From Burkholderiales bacterium (GTDB taxonomy: Bacteria; Pseudomonadota; Gammaproteobacteria; Burkholderiales; JAEUMW01): DNA of 5,344 nt. Below the pieces are notes generated by a model. It worked only from the letters and a program-made list of their open reading frames with translations, searched no databases and had not been told where the DNA came from. Location of the stretch: positions 1 through 5,344 of the forward strand of contig JAEUMX010000139.1 in assembly GCA_016791285.1 (NCBI GenBank), written 5' to 3'. Of this stretch, positions 1 to 5,227 are shown one piece after another. A program made the position numbers and the translations under genes. Position 1 is the stretch's first letter; each line of letters begins with the position of its first letter.

Positions 1-800
1 CCGACAGGCGCACGTGTGACCGCCTTGAGACGCTCCGAAAAGAGACGAAAATTCGGCCAGAAGAACGTGCCCCTGCGAAGGCGCGGATCAAACCAGGCAG
101 CACGATCCCGCATCGTGCGATTCGCCTCGGTGGACTTGGCCGAATGGAAGCGACGGAAGAAGAGCGCCTCGGGAATCTCGACCCACCGCCCCTGCATCGC
201 GAGTTCCGCGAGCAGAACGTGATCGGCAGCCATGTAGGCGCCGTGTAGCGCTGTGCGCCTCAGGGCGTCCATGCGCACGAGCCCGAGCACCGGATTGCAC
301 AGGTATACGTTGCGTAGGAAGTGCCGCAGTCGCGCGTGCGGCGCATCTTCGTCGAGCGCTAGCCTGTCCTCGTAATGCGAAGTGATGCCGCCGGCAGCGT
401 CGATGAGGATGGTTCGGGGATACGCCAAGACGGTCCCGGGGTTGGCTTCGAGCGCGGCGACACATCGTTCGAGATGACGTGGTTCGCACAGATCGTCGTA
501 ATGGTGCCATCGGAAATAGCGCCCGCGAGCCTCCATGATCAGGAAGTTATGGTTCCAAGCCGCGCCTCTGTTGACGTCGTGGCGGAAGTAGCGGATCCGC
601 CGGTCCAACGCGGCATAGCGACGGCAGATCTCCTCTGTCCCATCGGTAGAACCGTTGTCGGAGATTAGGATTTCGAAGCGCGAGAAGGTCTGCGCAAGCA
701 GCGAATCGAGGGCCGACGCGAGATAGGGCGCGCCATTGAACAGCGGCACTCCCAAGGTTACGACGGGTGCGGCGCACTCGATCGGCTTTTCCACGCTCAT
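1..800 (-). CDS. Family 2 glycosyltransferase (C-terminus cut by window edge)
   Basis: This gene reads leftward from ATG at 800 with no stop for 266 codons and leaves the window, so the C-terminus is missing. The N-terminal half is a GT-A fold family 2 glycosyltransferase. The first strand is around residues 13-21 (VVTLGVPLF). The nucleotide-binding SDNGSTDGT is at 47-55. NRGAAWNHN is at 77-85, and an acidic pair in WHHYDD (102-103) stands where the metal-binding DXD-like motif is expected. Such enzymes transfer a sugar from a nucleotide donor to a lipid-linked or glycan acceptor at the cytoplasmic membrane face. Donor and acceptor cannot be told from sequence. No transmembrane segment is evident in the visible part. 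It lies 66 bp after the epimerase stop on the same strand, so co-transcription is likely. An AGGA lies about 11 bases before the ATG. The family call is firm; the role in O-antigen or exopolysaccharide assembly is inferred from neighbours. Confidence 0.92.
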   Translation of the reverse strand, partial: MSVEKPIECAAPVVTLGVPLFNGAPYLASALDSLLAQTFSRFEILISDNGSTDGTEEICRRYAALDRRIRYFRHDVNRGAAWNHNFLIMEARGRYFRWHHYDDLCEPRHLERCVAALEANPGTVLAYPRTILIDAAGGITSHYEDRLALDEDAPHARLRHFLRNVYLCNPVLGLVRMDALRRTALHGAYMAADHVLLAELAMQGRWVEIPEALFFRRFHSAKSTEANRTMRDRAAWFDPRLRRGTFFWPNFRLFSERLKAVTRAPV

Positions 801-866
801 GACGAAACGAATCCTGTCCCTGTCACACGGACTTCACTGCCACTGAAAGCGCTATTCTGCCCGACG

Positions 867-1907
867 TCATGTCCGGGGAGCGGCCTTTTTCCAGCGCAAG
901 TTATCGTCCAAGTCACCCTGTTGTTGCAGGGAACGCACACGCTTGATGCGAAGATAGCGAGCGCTCTCGAACTCCTCGAGCGTCAACCCATGTTTCTTAT
1001 AGGCCTCGTAGAGTTCTGTGATGCCCTGCGGGACGATCCACTTGGGCTGCCATTCCGGCAGTTTCTGTTTGATCTTCTCGAAGCTCACGCGATAGTCACG
1101 TTTGTCGGGACCGGCGCCCGCCCCCAGGCTCACGACGCTGCCGGGAACGACTTGCTCGACCATCCGCGCGAGATCGCGTATCTGATAGTTCTCCTCGGTA
1201 CGCCCGACGTTGAAGGCTTCGTTGAACACTCTCTCGCGAGGCGCAGCAAGCACTGCCACGAAGGCCCGCGCAATGTCCTCGATATGCACGAGGGGGCGCC
1301 AGGGCGACCCGTCACTCTGCAGGAGAACCTTGCCCGTCGTGAAGGCGTAGCCGGTCAGGTTGTTGACGACGATGTCGGCGCGAAGGCGCGGGGAAACGCC
1401 GTACGCCGTGGCATTGCGCAGATAAGTCGGGCAGAAAGTCTCGTCGGCAAGGAGCGAAACGTCTCGTTCTGTCAGCACCTTCGACTCGCCGTACGGCGTC
1501 ACCGGGAAGAAGGCGGCCTCCTCGTCCACGTATCCCCCCCCGCCGGCACCGTACAGGCTGCAGGAGGAGGCAAATATGTACCTCCCAACGCCCGCCTGCT
1601 TGGCGGCCGCCGCCAACCGCACCGACGCAAGGTGATTAATGTCATAAGTCACCTGCGGATTGACGTCGCCGAGCGGATCATTGGACAGCGCTGCGAGGTG
1701 CATCACTGCATCGAAGCCCTCCAGGTGGACCGGCTCCACGTCCCGCAGATCGACCTTCACGGCGGGAAACTCTTCACCCGGGTCGCTAAAGTTGCAGCCG
1801 ACGAACAAGCCGATGTCCAGCCCGACGACTTCGTGGCCGGCGTCTTGCAGAAGCTTAACCAGTACGCACCCGATGTAGCCTTGGTGACCAGTCACAAGAA
1901 TCTTCAA
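867..1907 (-). CDS. NAD-dependent nucleotide-sugar epimerase/dehydratase (extended SDR)
   Basis: This is a 346-residue extended short-chain dehydrogenase/reductase. From the chosen start it opens [12 protein letters not shown], with the GxxGxxG dinucleotide-binding loop at residues 7-13 and an acidic D31 ending strand beta-2, typical of NAD(H) preference. HLAALSNDP is at 70-78, a Ser-rich active-site strand ASSCSLYG at 113-120, and the catalytic YGESK (Y139, K143) follows. [13 protein letters not shown] (204-216) and FNVG (232-235) are normal for the sugar-nucleotide branch. The family oxidises a hexose ring carbon and then epimerises or dehydrates it; the exact substrate is unknown. The TTG at 1907 is preferred because AAGGAG lies 5 bases upstream and the Rossmann strand begins at once. 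An in-frame ATG at 1958 would add 17 residues but sits inside a hairpin without a good ribosome-binding site. The rfbF gene upstream suggests a CDP- or other NDP-sugar pathway. Confidence 0.93.
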   Translation of the reverse strand: MKILVTGHQGYIGCVLVKLLQDAGHEVVGLDIGLFVGCNFSDPGEEFPAVKVDLRDVEPVHLEGFDAVMHLAALSNDPLGDVNPQVTYDINHLASVRLAAAAKQAGVGRYIFASSCSLYGAGGGGYVDEEAAFFPVTPYGESKVLTERDVSLLADETFCPTYLRNATAYGVSPRLRADIVVNNLTGYAFTTGKVLLQSDGSPWRPLVHIEDIARAFVAVLAAPRERVFNEAFNVGRTEENYQIRDLARMVEQVVPGSVVSLGAGAGPDKRDYRVSFEKIKQKLPEWQPKWIVPQGITELYEAYKKHGLTLEEFESARYLRIKRVRSLQQQGDLDDNLRWKKAAPRT

Positions 1908-1912
1908 TGTAA

Positions 1913-1918
1913 CTCCTT
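1913..1918 (-). promoter_or_regulatory. Ribosome-binding site deciding the epimerase TTG start
   Basis: Read on the minus strand this is AAGGAG, followed by the 5-base spacer TTACA and then TTG AAG ATT. It is the best Shine-Dalgarno match in the leader and supports the TTG start at 1907 over the ATG at 1958. Confidence 0.75.
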
Positions 1919-1955
1919 CGTTTGTCTGAAATTGAGGTTCGTTTCTGTCGTGCCG

Positions 1956-1972
1956 CATGCCCTCTGGGCATG
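1956..1972. repeat. Short perfect hairpin in the epimerase leader
   Basis: CATGCCC and GGGCATG form a perfect 7-bp stem with a 3-base loop. On the plus strand it is followed by TAGTTTTA; on the minus strand, the transcribed one here, no T-run follows, so it is not a good terminator for rfbF transcription. It lies about 50 bases before the epimerase TTG and would enclose the alternative ATG at 1958. A role in message stability or initiation is possible but unproven. Confidence 0.4.
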
Positions 1973-2007
1973 TAGTTTTATCGCAGAGCTTTCAGGAAAG
2001 GAAAGAT

Positions 2008-2136
2008 TCAGTTCAAGAATAGGGTCGAAGGAGCGTCATGGATGAGCCGACTGTCCGCCGAGCGAGCACCGTCGATCGCGCGCGTGACGGCGATGCCCAT
2101 ACTGTCGATGAAGTTCGTTCGAAAGGAGGCGGGCAA
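2008..2136 (-). pseudogene. Possible remnant of a leucine-carboxyl-methyltransferase-like gene (N-terminus only)
   Basis: Between rfbF and the epimerase, the minus strand reads about 42 codons in frame, ending at a TGA at 2008-2010. The segment SMGIAVTRAIDGARSADSR followed by LIHDAPSTLFL resembles the N-terminal region of the PPM1/LCM-type SAM-dependent methyltransferases (Pfam PF04072). There, a helix of the form ALRAxExxRPxxxRLxxDPxAxxFL precedes the SAM-binding domain. No ribosome-binding site, no SAM-binding glycine loop and no further domain follow, so if the likeness is real this is a stub of a deleted gene. The fragment lies just after the rfbF stop and in the same direction, where a sugar methyltransferase would be plausible. 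The resemblance is judged by eye from memory of the family and may be chance. Confidence 0.25.
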
Positions 2137-2161
2137 TGTTAACCGGGGGAACACCCGGGCG

Positions 2162-2938
2162 CTACCAGACCTTCCAGGGCGGGCTGCCTGATTGCCAGAG
2201 TTCCTCGAGGTAGTTCTTCTCGCGAAGCGTGTCCATGCACGACCAGAATCCATAATGACGGTAACCCATCAATTGCCCTTCGAGTGCAAGCCGCTCGACC
2301 GTCTCCTGCTCCCAGATGGTGTTGTCGTCGGTGATGTAGTCGAGAGCCCTTATGTTCAACACGAAGAAACCGCCGTTGATCCATCCCTCGCCTTCGTACG
2401 GTTTCTCGAAGAATTCAGTGACACGATCCCCTGAAAACGCAAGCCGGCCGAAGCGCGCTGGCGAGCGTACGGTTGTCACCGTTGCGAGCTTCCCATGACT
2501 TCTGTGAAACGCGATCAACCGCGTGATATCCACGTCCGCTACCCCGTCTCCGTAGGTAAACAGAAATGTGTCGTCGTCACCTACCCACTTCGCAAGCCGC
2601 CTCAACCGGCCACCGGTCTGCGTGTTGAGTCCGGTGTCGGCAAGATACACCGTCCAGGGAAGATGGCTTGAATTTTCGTTGTGAATGGTGGTGCGTCCAT
2701 CGCCCAGATTTACGGAAATGTCGCTGTTCAGCGCATAGAAATTCAAGAAGTAATCCTTGATCACTTCGGCGCGATATCCGAGTGCAACCCCGAAGGTGTT
2801 CACGCCATGCGCGCCGAAGATGTTCAGAATGTGCCAGAGGATCGGTTTTCCACCGATTTCGACCATAGGTTTCGGCCGAAGGACGGTTTCTTCGGAAAGG
2901 CGGGTTCCGAAACCGCCCGCGAGGATGATGGCTTTCAT
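2162..2938 (-). CDS. rfbF: Glucose-1-phosphate cytidylyltransferase
   Basis: This 258-residue protein matches the length (about 257) and plan of the rfbF/ddhA enzyme. It makes CDP-glucose and pyrophosphate from CTP and glucose 1-phosphate, the first step to CDP-linked 3,6-dideoxyhexoses and related sugars. The nucleotidyltransferase signature LAGGFGTRLSEET is at residues 6-18, followed by PKPMVEIGGKPILWHI at 22-37 with the catalytic lysine region. TGGRLRRL is at 108-115 and FTYGDGVADVD at 127-137, with D131 at the metal-binding position. INGGFFVLN, WEQE and the C-terminal MDTLREKNYLEELW are also present. All are characteristic of the cytidylyl-specific branch rather than of thymidylyl or uridylyl enzymes. 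The start at 2938 puts the signature at the N-terminus; the frame stays open upstream to 3169, but that stretch shows no family similarity. It is the first gene of the leftward group, with 254 bp to the epimerase start. A CDP-glucose 4,6-dehydratase partner is not in the window. Confidence 0.97.
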   Translation of the reverse strand: MKAIILAGGFGTRLSEETVLRPKPMVEIGGKPILWHILNIFGAHGVNTFGVALGYRAEVIKDYFLNFYALNSDISVNLGDGRTTIHNENSSHLPWTVYLADTGLNTQTGGRLRRLAKWVGDDDTFLFTYGDGVADVDITRLIAFHRSHGKLATVTTVRSPARFGRLAFSGDRVTEFFEKPYEGEGWINGGFFVLNIRALDYITDDNTIWEQETVERLALEGQLMGYRHYGFWSCMDTLREKNYLEELWQSGSPPWKVW

Positions 2939-3328
2939 GATGTCTCTTCTCGGTGCACGCTCTAGTGAGTTTGATCGGATGGTTGTAAGTAGATCTCGCA
3001 CGGGGTAGTAGTATATGTCTCTGTTTTTTGTAGATCCTGCGGCAGATGTTACCGATCCTGAGCGGGTGTGCAAGTTGTGTTTGGGGCTAACCAACGATGC
3101 AGAGCCGGATAATAGCCGGGAGGTGGTCGACGCAAATCTTTGGGCGACGGAGGGACTATTTTGGTCCACCGCTGCGCGGAGGCATGTTGCCCGGACGGTT
3201 ACAAAAGTGAAGAAGCCTCACCCCGAAATGGGTGAAGTCTTAGAGTTGCTGTGAATTTTGGGTGAGATGCATCCTATGGACTGGACGCTTGGCGGCGTTC
3301 GATCCAACCCACTGACAGGAGCATCCCG
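2939..3328. other. Intergenic region between rfbF and the rightward genes
   Basis: About 390 bp hold no convincing gene. Several short frames are open on both strands, but none has a good ribosome-binding site or recognisable motifs. On the minus strand TATACT (3010-3015) is a fair -10 box for rfbF about 70 bases upstream of its start, but the matching -35 position (3033-3038, AGGATC) is poor. Further right, TCACCC at 3218-3223 is inverted to GGGTGA at 3230-3235, which recurs at 3260-3265, giving an operator-like cluster. The region is more AT-rich near rfbF than the coding DNA around it. Divergent promoters are expected here from gene direction. Confidence 0.5.
3317..3321 (+). promoter_or_regulatory. 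Ribosome-binding site of the IS-interrupted start fragment
   Basis: AGGAG is followed by a 7-base spacer and the ATG at 3329. This near-ideal spacing is the main reason for thinking that a real gene began here before the insertion. Confidence 0.5.
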
Positions 3329-3384
3329 ATGAGGAAGGTACTGGCCAGCGAGGCCACACGCAAGCGTCTTTGCTCCGGCCCCGA
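3329..3384 (+). pseudogene. 5' fragment of an unknown gene cut by the insertion sequence
   Basis: An ATG preceded by AGGAG at 7 bases opens MRKVLASEATRKRLCSGP, 18 whole codons that run into the left end of the IS. No family is recognised; the piece is basic and shows no signal peptide or membrane segment. It may be the front of the gene whose tail lies beyond the IS at 4746-4847. However, if the CCGA repeats flanking the IS are taken as a target duplication and one copy plus the IS is removed (1364 bp), the two pieces are not in the same frame. Either an indel arose later, the duplication is spurious, or the two pieces belong to different genes joined by an IS-linked deletion. That a translated start existed here is moderately supported; its identity is unknown. 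Confidence 0.4.
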
Positions 3385-3386
3385 TT

Positions 3387-3404
3387 TTTCTGGACACGAA
3401 TTTG
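3387..3404 (+). repeat. Left terminal inverted repeat of the IS
   Basis: It begins TTTCTGGACACG and pairs with the right end at 15 of 18 positions. The second base is T where the right end has G, so the usual IS3 terminal TG is missing on this side. Confidence 0.7.
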
Positions 3405-3437
3405 GGGTAAAACCGTGTCTGGGAAAAGGAGATGGGA

Positions 3438-3824
3438 ATGCTGAACGAGAGGAACGTTGGTGGGGTTGTGCCGGGGTCGCCGGACGGAGCGCGTAGCGCG
3501 AGGGGAGGCGAGCCCGGCGCGGCCGCCGAAGTGAAGCGCTGGTCGGCGGGCCGGAAGAAGGAGGTCGTCTTGCGCCTGCTGCGGGGCGAACCGGTTGATG
3601 CCATCTCGCGCGAGGTGTCGGTGCCGATATACAAACTCGAACGATGGCGTGATCGGGCGCTCGCCGGGATCGACGCGGGTCTCAAGGAGCGCGAGAACGA
3701 CCCGGTCGAGAGGCAGCTCGACGAGGCCAACCGGCGCATCGGTGAGCTGGTCATGGAAGTCGAGATCCTGCAGCAGGAAAGGCGGGCGAAGCGCCCTTTG
3801 GTCGGCCGGAGGTCGTCGCGATGA
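3438..3824 (+). CDS. IS3-family transposase OrfA (helix-turn-helix protein)
   Basis: This 128-residue protein is the DNA-binding partner of the IS3 transposase and recognises the element's ends. A helix-turn-helix spans about residues 34-72 (KRWSAGRKKEVVLRLLRG, then VDAISREVSVPIYKLERW). A heptad-like helix at about 90-112 (L94, I101, V108) fits the leucine zipper used for OrfA/OrfB multimers. The N-terminal 30 residues are Gly/Ala-rich and look disordered. The ATG at 3438 is chosen because GGAG (3428-3431) sits 6 bases before it; the ATG at 3432 directly abuts that GGAG and would add only two residues. The stop overlaps the OrfB start (ATGA at 3821-3824), and OrfB is in the -1 frame. Confidence 0.9.
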   Translation: MLNERNVGGVVPGSPDGARSARGGEPGAAAEVKRWSAGRKKEVVLRLLRGEPVDAISREVSVPIYKLERWRDRALAGIDAGLKERENDPVERQLDEANRRIGELVMEVEILQQERRAKRPLVGRRSSR

Positions 3825-4720
3825 GCCGCGACACCTCGCTGGGAACGGGCAAGCCCTACGGCCTTAAGCGCGTGTGCCGGGTGCTCGAATGTCCCCGCTC
3901 GACGCTCTATGCCCAGCAGGCACGGCAAGCGGCCAAGGTCGTGCCCTTGCGCCCGCAGCGACGCGGCCCGAAGCCGAAGATGCCCGATGCCGAGCTCTTG
4001 GCCGCCATCCGCGCCGATCTGGCGGCTTCGCCCTTCACCGGCGAGGGCCACCGCAAGGTCTGGGCACGGCTGCGCATCCTGCGTGGCATCCGTGTCTCCC
4101 GCGCCCGGGTACTGCGCCTGATGCGCGAGAACGCGCTGCTGTCGCCGCATCGTCGGCCTCAGGGCGCTCCCAACCTGCACGACGGATCGATCACCACGGA
4201 TCGCCCGAACGAGATGTGGGGCACCGACGGCATGCGCATCGAAACTGTGGATGACGGCTGGGTCTGGGTGTTCTCCGCGGTCGATCATTTCGACGCCTAT
4301 TGTGTGGGCATCCATGCCGTCAAGACCGGCAATCGTTTCGCCGCCTTGCAGCCGATTGCCCAGGGGCTGCAGGCCGAGTTCGGCGCCACCGGTGCGGACG
4401 CCGGACGCGGCTTGGCGCTGCGCATGGACCACGGCACGCAATACACCGCCGACGACTTCCTCAACCAGGTGAGGTTCTGGGGCATCGCGCCGAGCTTCGC
4501 CTTCGTCGCTGAGCCGCAGACCAACGGCGTTGCGGAACGCTTCAACCGGACGCTGAAGGAGCAGGCGATCTATGGCCGCGTCTTCAAAAACGTCGAGGAG
4601 GTCCGCGTCGCCGTGACCGAGTTCAAAGATCGCTACAATCGTCATTGGCGTCTCGAAAAACTGGGCTTCATGTCGCCCCTCGAGGCACGTCAGGCTTATG
4701 CCATGCGAGCGGCAGCCTGA
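3821..4720 (+). CDS. IS3-family transposase OrfB (DDE integrase-type catalytic subunit)
   Basis: This 299-residue protein is the catalytic part of the transposase, cutting and joining the IS ends through an RNase H-fold rve domain. An N-terminal helical segment (YGLKRVCRVLECPRSTLY, 13-30) and the HTH_21-like region GEGHRKVWARLR (74-85) precede the core. The triad is D136 (in WGTDGMRI), D203 (in LRMDHGTQY) and E239 (in NGVAERFNRTLKE). Exactly 35 residues lie between the last two, and K246 stands seven after E239, the standard DD(35)E signature. The length is normal and no frameshift is seen. GGAGG lies 8 bases before the ATG, so OrfB can be translated separately by coupling as well as by -1 frameshifting with OrfA. 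No typical A-rich slippery run is visible at the overlap. The end of the gene is 22 bp inside the right repeat-defined terminus. Confidence 0.96.
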   Translation: MSRDTSLGTGKPYGLKRVCRVLECPRSTLYAQQARQAAKVVPLRPQRRGPKPKMPDAELLAAIRADLAASPFTGEGHRKVWARLRILRGIRVSRARVLRLMRENALLSPHRRPQGAPNLHDGSITTDRPNEMWGTDGMRIETVDDGWVWVFSAVDHFDAYCVGIHAVKTGNRFAALQPIAQGLQAEFGATGADAGRGLALRMDHGTQYTADDFLNQVRFWGIAPSFAFVAEPQTNGVAERFNRTLKEQAIYGRVFKNVEEVRVAVTEFKDRYNRHWRLEKLGFMSPLEARQAYAMRAAA

Positions 4721-4724
4721 GCTG

Positions 4725-4742
4725 CAAAACCGTGTCCAGACA
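4725..4742 (-). repeat. Right terminal inverted repeat of the IS
   Basis: Read inward on the minus strand it starts TGTCTGGACACGGTTTTG, with the standard IS3 terminal TG. It matches the left end at 15 of 18 positions. The 11-mer AAAACCGTGTC within it (4726-4736) also occurs in the same orientation near the left end at 3409-3419. Confidence 0.75.
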
Positions 4743-4745
4743 ATC

Positions 4746-4847
4746 CGAGCCGGTACAAACGAGCCAAGGATTGTTGAGACCATTCCAAGTGACGCGCCGC
4801 GTATCATTGAAACCATTCCGCCATCCGAACGGGGAAAGTTCAAATGA
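4746..4847 (+). pseudogene. 3' fragment of an unknown gene ending in 11-residue repeats
   Basis: Just right of the IS, a frame of 33 codons ends at TGA 4845-4847, which overlaps the ATG (4844) of the next gene in the ATGA form typical of coupled genes. It reads RAGT, then NEPRIVETIPS and DAPRIIETIPP, then SERGKFK. The two 11-residue units share P-R-I-[VI]-E-T-I-P. Across the nine shared codons the DNA differs at several places, yet almost all differences are synonymous: CCA/CCG twice, AGG/CGT, ATT/ATC and GAG/GAA. This pattern is hard to explain unless the frame was once translated and selected. The upstream part is lost or displaced by the IS. An ATG inside the IS (4698) is in frame and could give a 49-residue hybrid, with no evident ribosome-binding site. 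No family is recognised. Confidence 0.5.
4758..4823 (+). repeat. Two tandem 33-bp coding repeats
   Basis: Units at 4758-4790 and 4791-4823 encode NEPRIVETIPS and DAPRIIETIPP. The longest near-identical stretch is TTGAGACCATTCC against TTGAAACCATTCC (12 of 13 bases). The period is exactly 33 bp, keeping the frame. Confidence 0.65.
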
Positions 4848-5227
4848 TGGCCTCGCAGAATTCCGAGAAATGGGCTCTCTTTAGCTGTCACCGCTGCGGC
4901 AAGTGCTGCACGGAGGCGGGGCTCCCATATGACCCGGAGCGTATTCATGAGATGGCGAAGTACTTGGGCATGACGGCTAAGGACGTCATCCACAAGTACT
5001 ACGGTAGTCCGTCCGAAGACGGTAAGCACTGGATACCAGATGAGACAAGGCGGCGTCCGTGCCCGTTTCTAAAGCGTGAAGGGTCAGTCTATTCGTGCGG
5101 CATCTACCCCGTGCGCCCCGGTCTCTGCCGCGCATTCCCCTTCGACACAGACTTTGGTACTGGAGGCGTTGCGTGCCCCGCCGCGAAGGAGGTACAGATT
5201 GTTCTCGCAAGAAAAAGTGACGCCTAA
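4844..5227 (+). CDS. YkgJ-type CxxCxxCC cysteine-cluster protein
   Basis: This complete 127-residue protein has the zinc/iron-chelating UPF0153/YkgJ pattern (Pfam PF03692). The pattern starts FSCHRCGKCC (C15, C18, C21, C22). PCPFL (C73) and SCGIYPVRPGLCRAFPF (C85, C95) follow, and then a final C111 in GVACP. Eight conserved-type cysteines suggest a bound metal or Fe-S cluster. The biochemical role of the family is not established, so no reaction is assigned. The protein has no signal peptide or membrane segment and should be cytoplasmic. GGGGA at 4831-4835 lies 8 bases before ATG 4844; a second ATG follows at 4847. The start overlaps the stop of the fragment upstream, implying coupled translation before the IS arrived. 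The stop TAA (5225-5227) is part of the GCCTAAC end of the attC-like site, as is common for integron cassette genes. Its usual promoter may have been cut off by the IS, which could supply another. Confidence 0.9.
   Translation: MMASQNSEKWALFSCHRCGKCCTEAGLPYDPERIHEMAKYLGMTAKDVIHKYYGSPSEDGKHWIPDETRRRPCPFLKREGSVYSCGIYPVRPGLCRAFPFDTDFGTGGVACPAAKEVQIVLARKSDA

Larger units (their letters stand above)
3385..4744 (+). mobile_element. IS3-family insertion sequence, apparently complete
   Basis: The element contains two overlapping plus-strand genes (OrfA and OrfB) with the IS3 arrangement, bounded by imperfect inverted repeats. The left end at 3387-3404 and the complement of 4725-4742 agree at 15 of 18 positions, with a shared core CTGGACACG. 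The outer boundary is uncertain by 2 bp on each side. CCGA at 3381-3384 and 4745-4748 could be a 4-bp target duplication, which would make the element 1360 bp; the repeat-defined ends give 1356 bp. Both reading frames are intact and the catalytic residues are present, so it may be active. It separates a gene start (3329) from a gene tail (4746-4847). The family call is firm; the subgroup cannot be assigned without a search. Confidence 0.9.

Noticed and set aside
88..510. A 140-codon minus-strand frame within the glycosyltransferase.
   Set aside because: It is in a different frame from the glycosyltransferase, which reads without stops from 800 to the window edge with correct motifs.
921..2045. 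A 374-codon open frame on the plus strand.
   Set aside because: It is the antisense shadow of the epimerase gene, whose motifs are unambiguous on the minus strand.
2143..2158. A GC-rich hairpin just after the rfbF stop as a terminator.
   Set aside because: The stem is only 5 bp with a 6-base loop and no T-run follows on the minus strand.
2939..3169. N-terminal extension of rfbF to an ATG at 3169.
   Set aside because: The family starts directly at the KAIILAGG strand; the extra 77 residues have no similarity to the family and would cover the likely promoter region.
3015..3254. A 79-codon plus-strand frame upstream of the IS.
   Set aside because: There is no ribosome-binding site at its ATG, no recognised motif, and it overlaps the operator-like repeats. 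A gene here cannot be excluded but is not supported.
3280..3310. A possible second attC or attI core upstream of the IS (GTTCGAT at about 3298, ATCCAAC at 3302-3308).
   Set aside because: GTTCGAT breaks the GTTRRRY consensus, and no partner box or palindrome surrounds it.
3267..3332. A 21-codon plus-strand frame whose TGA overlaps the ATG at 3329.
   Set aside because: The ATGA overlap is suggestive of a leader peptide, but no ribosome-binding site stands at a proper distance and the frame is too short to judge.
3218..5029. A 603-codon open frame on the minus strand covering the whole IS and part of the YkgJ-type gene.
   Set aside because: It lies opposite clear transposase and cysteine-cluster genes, has no recognisable domain, and is rich in Arg/Ala/Ser as expected for antisense frames in GC-rich DNA.
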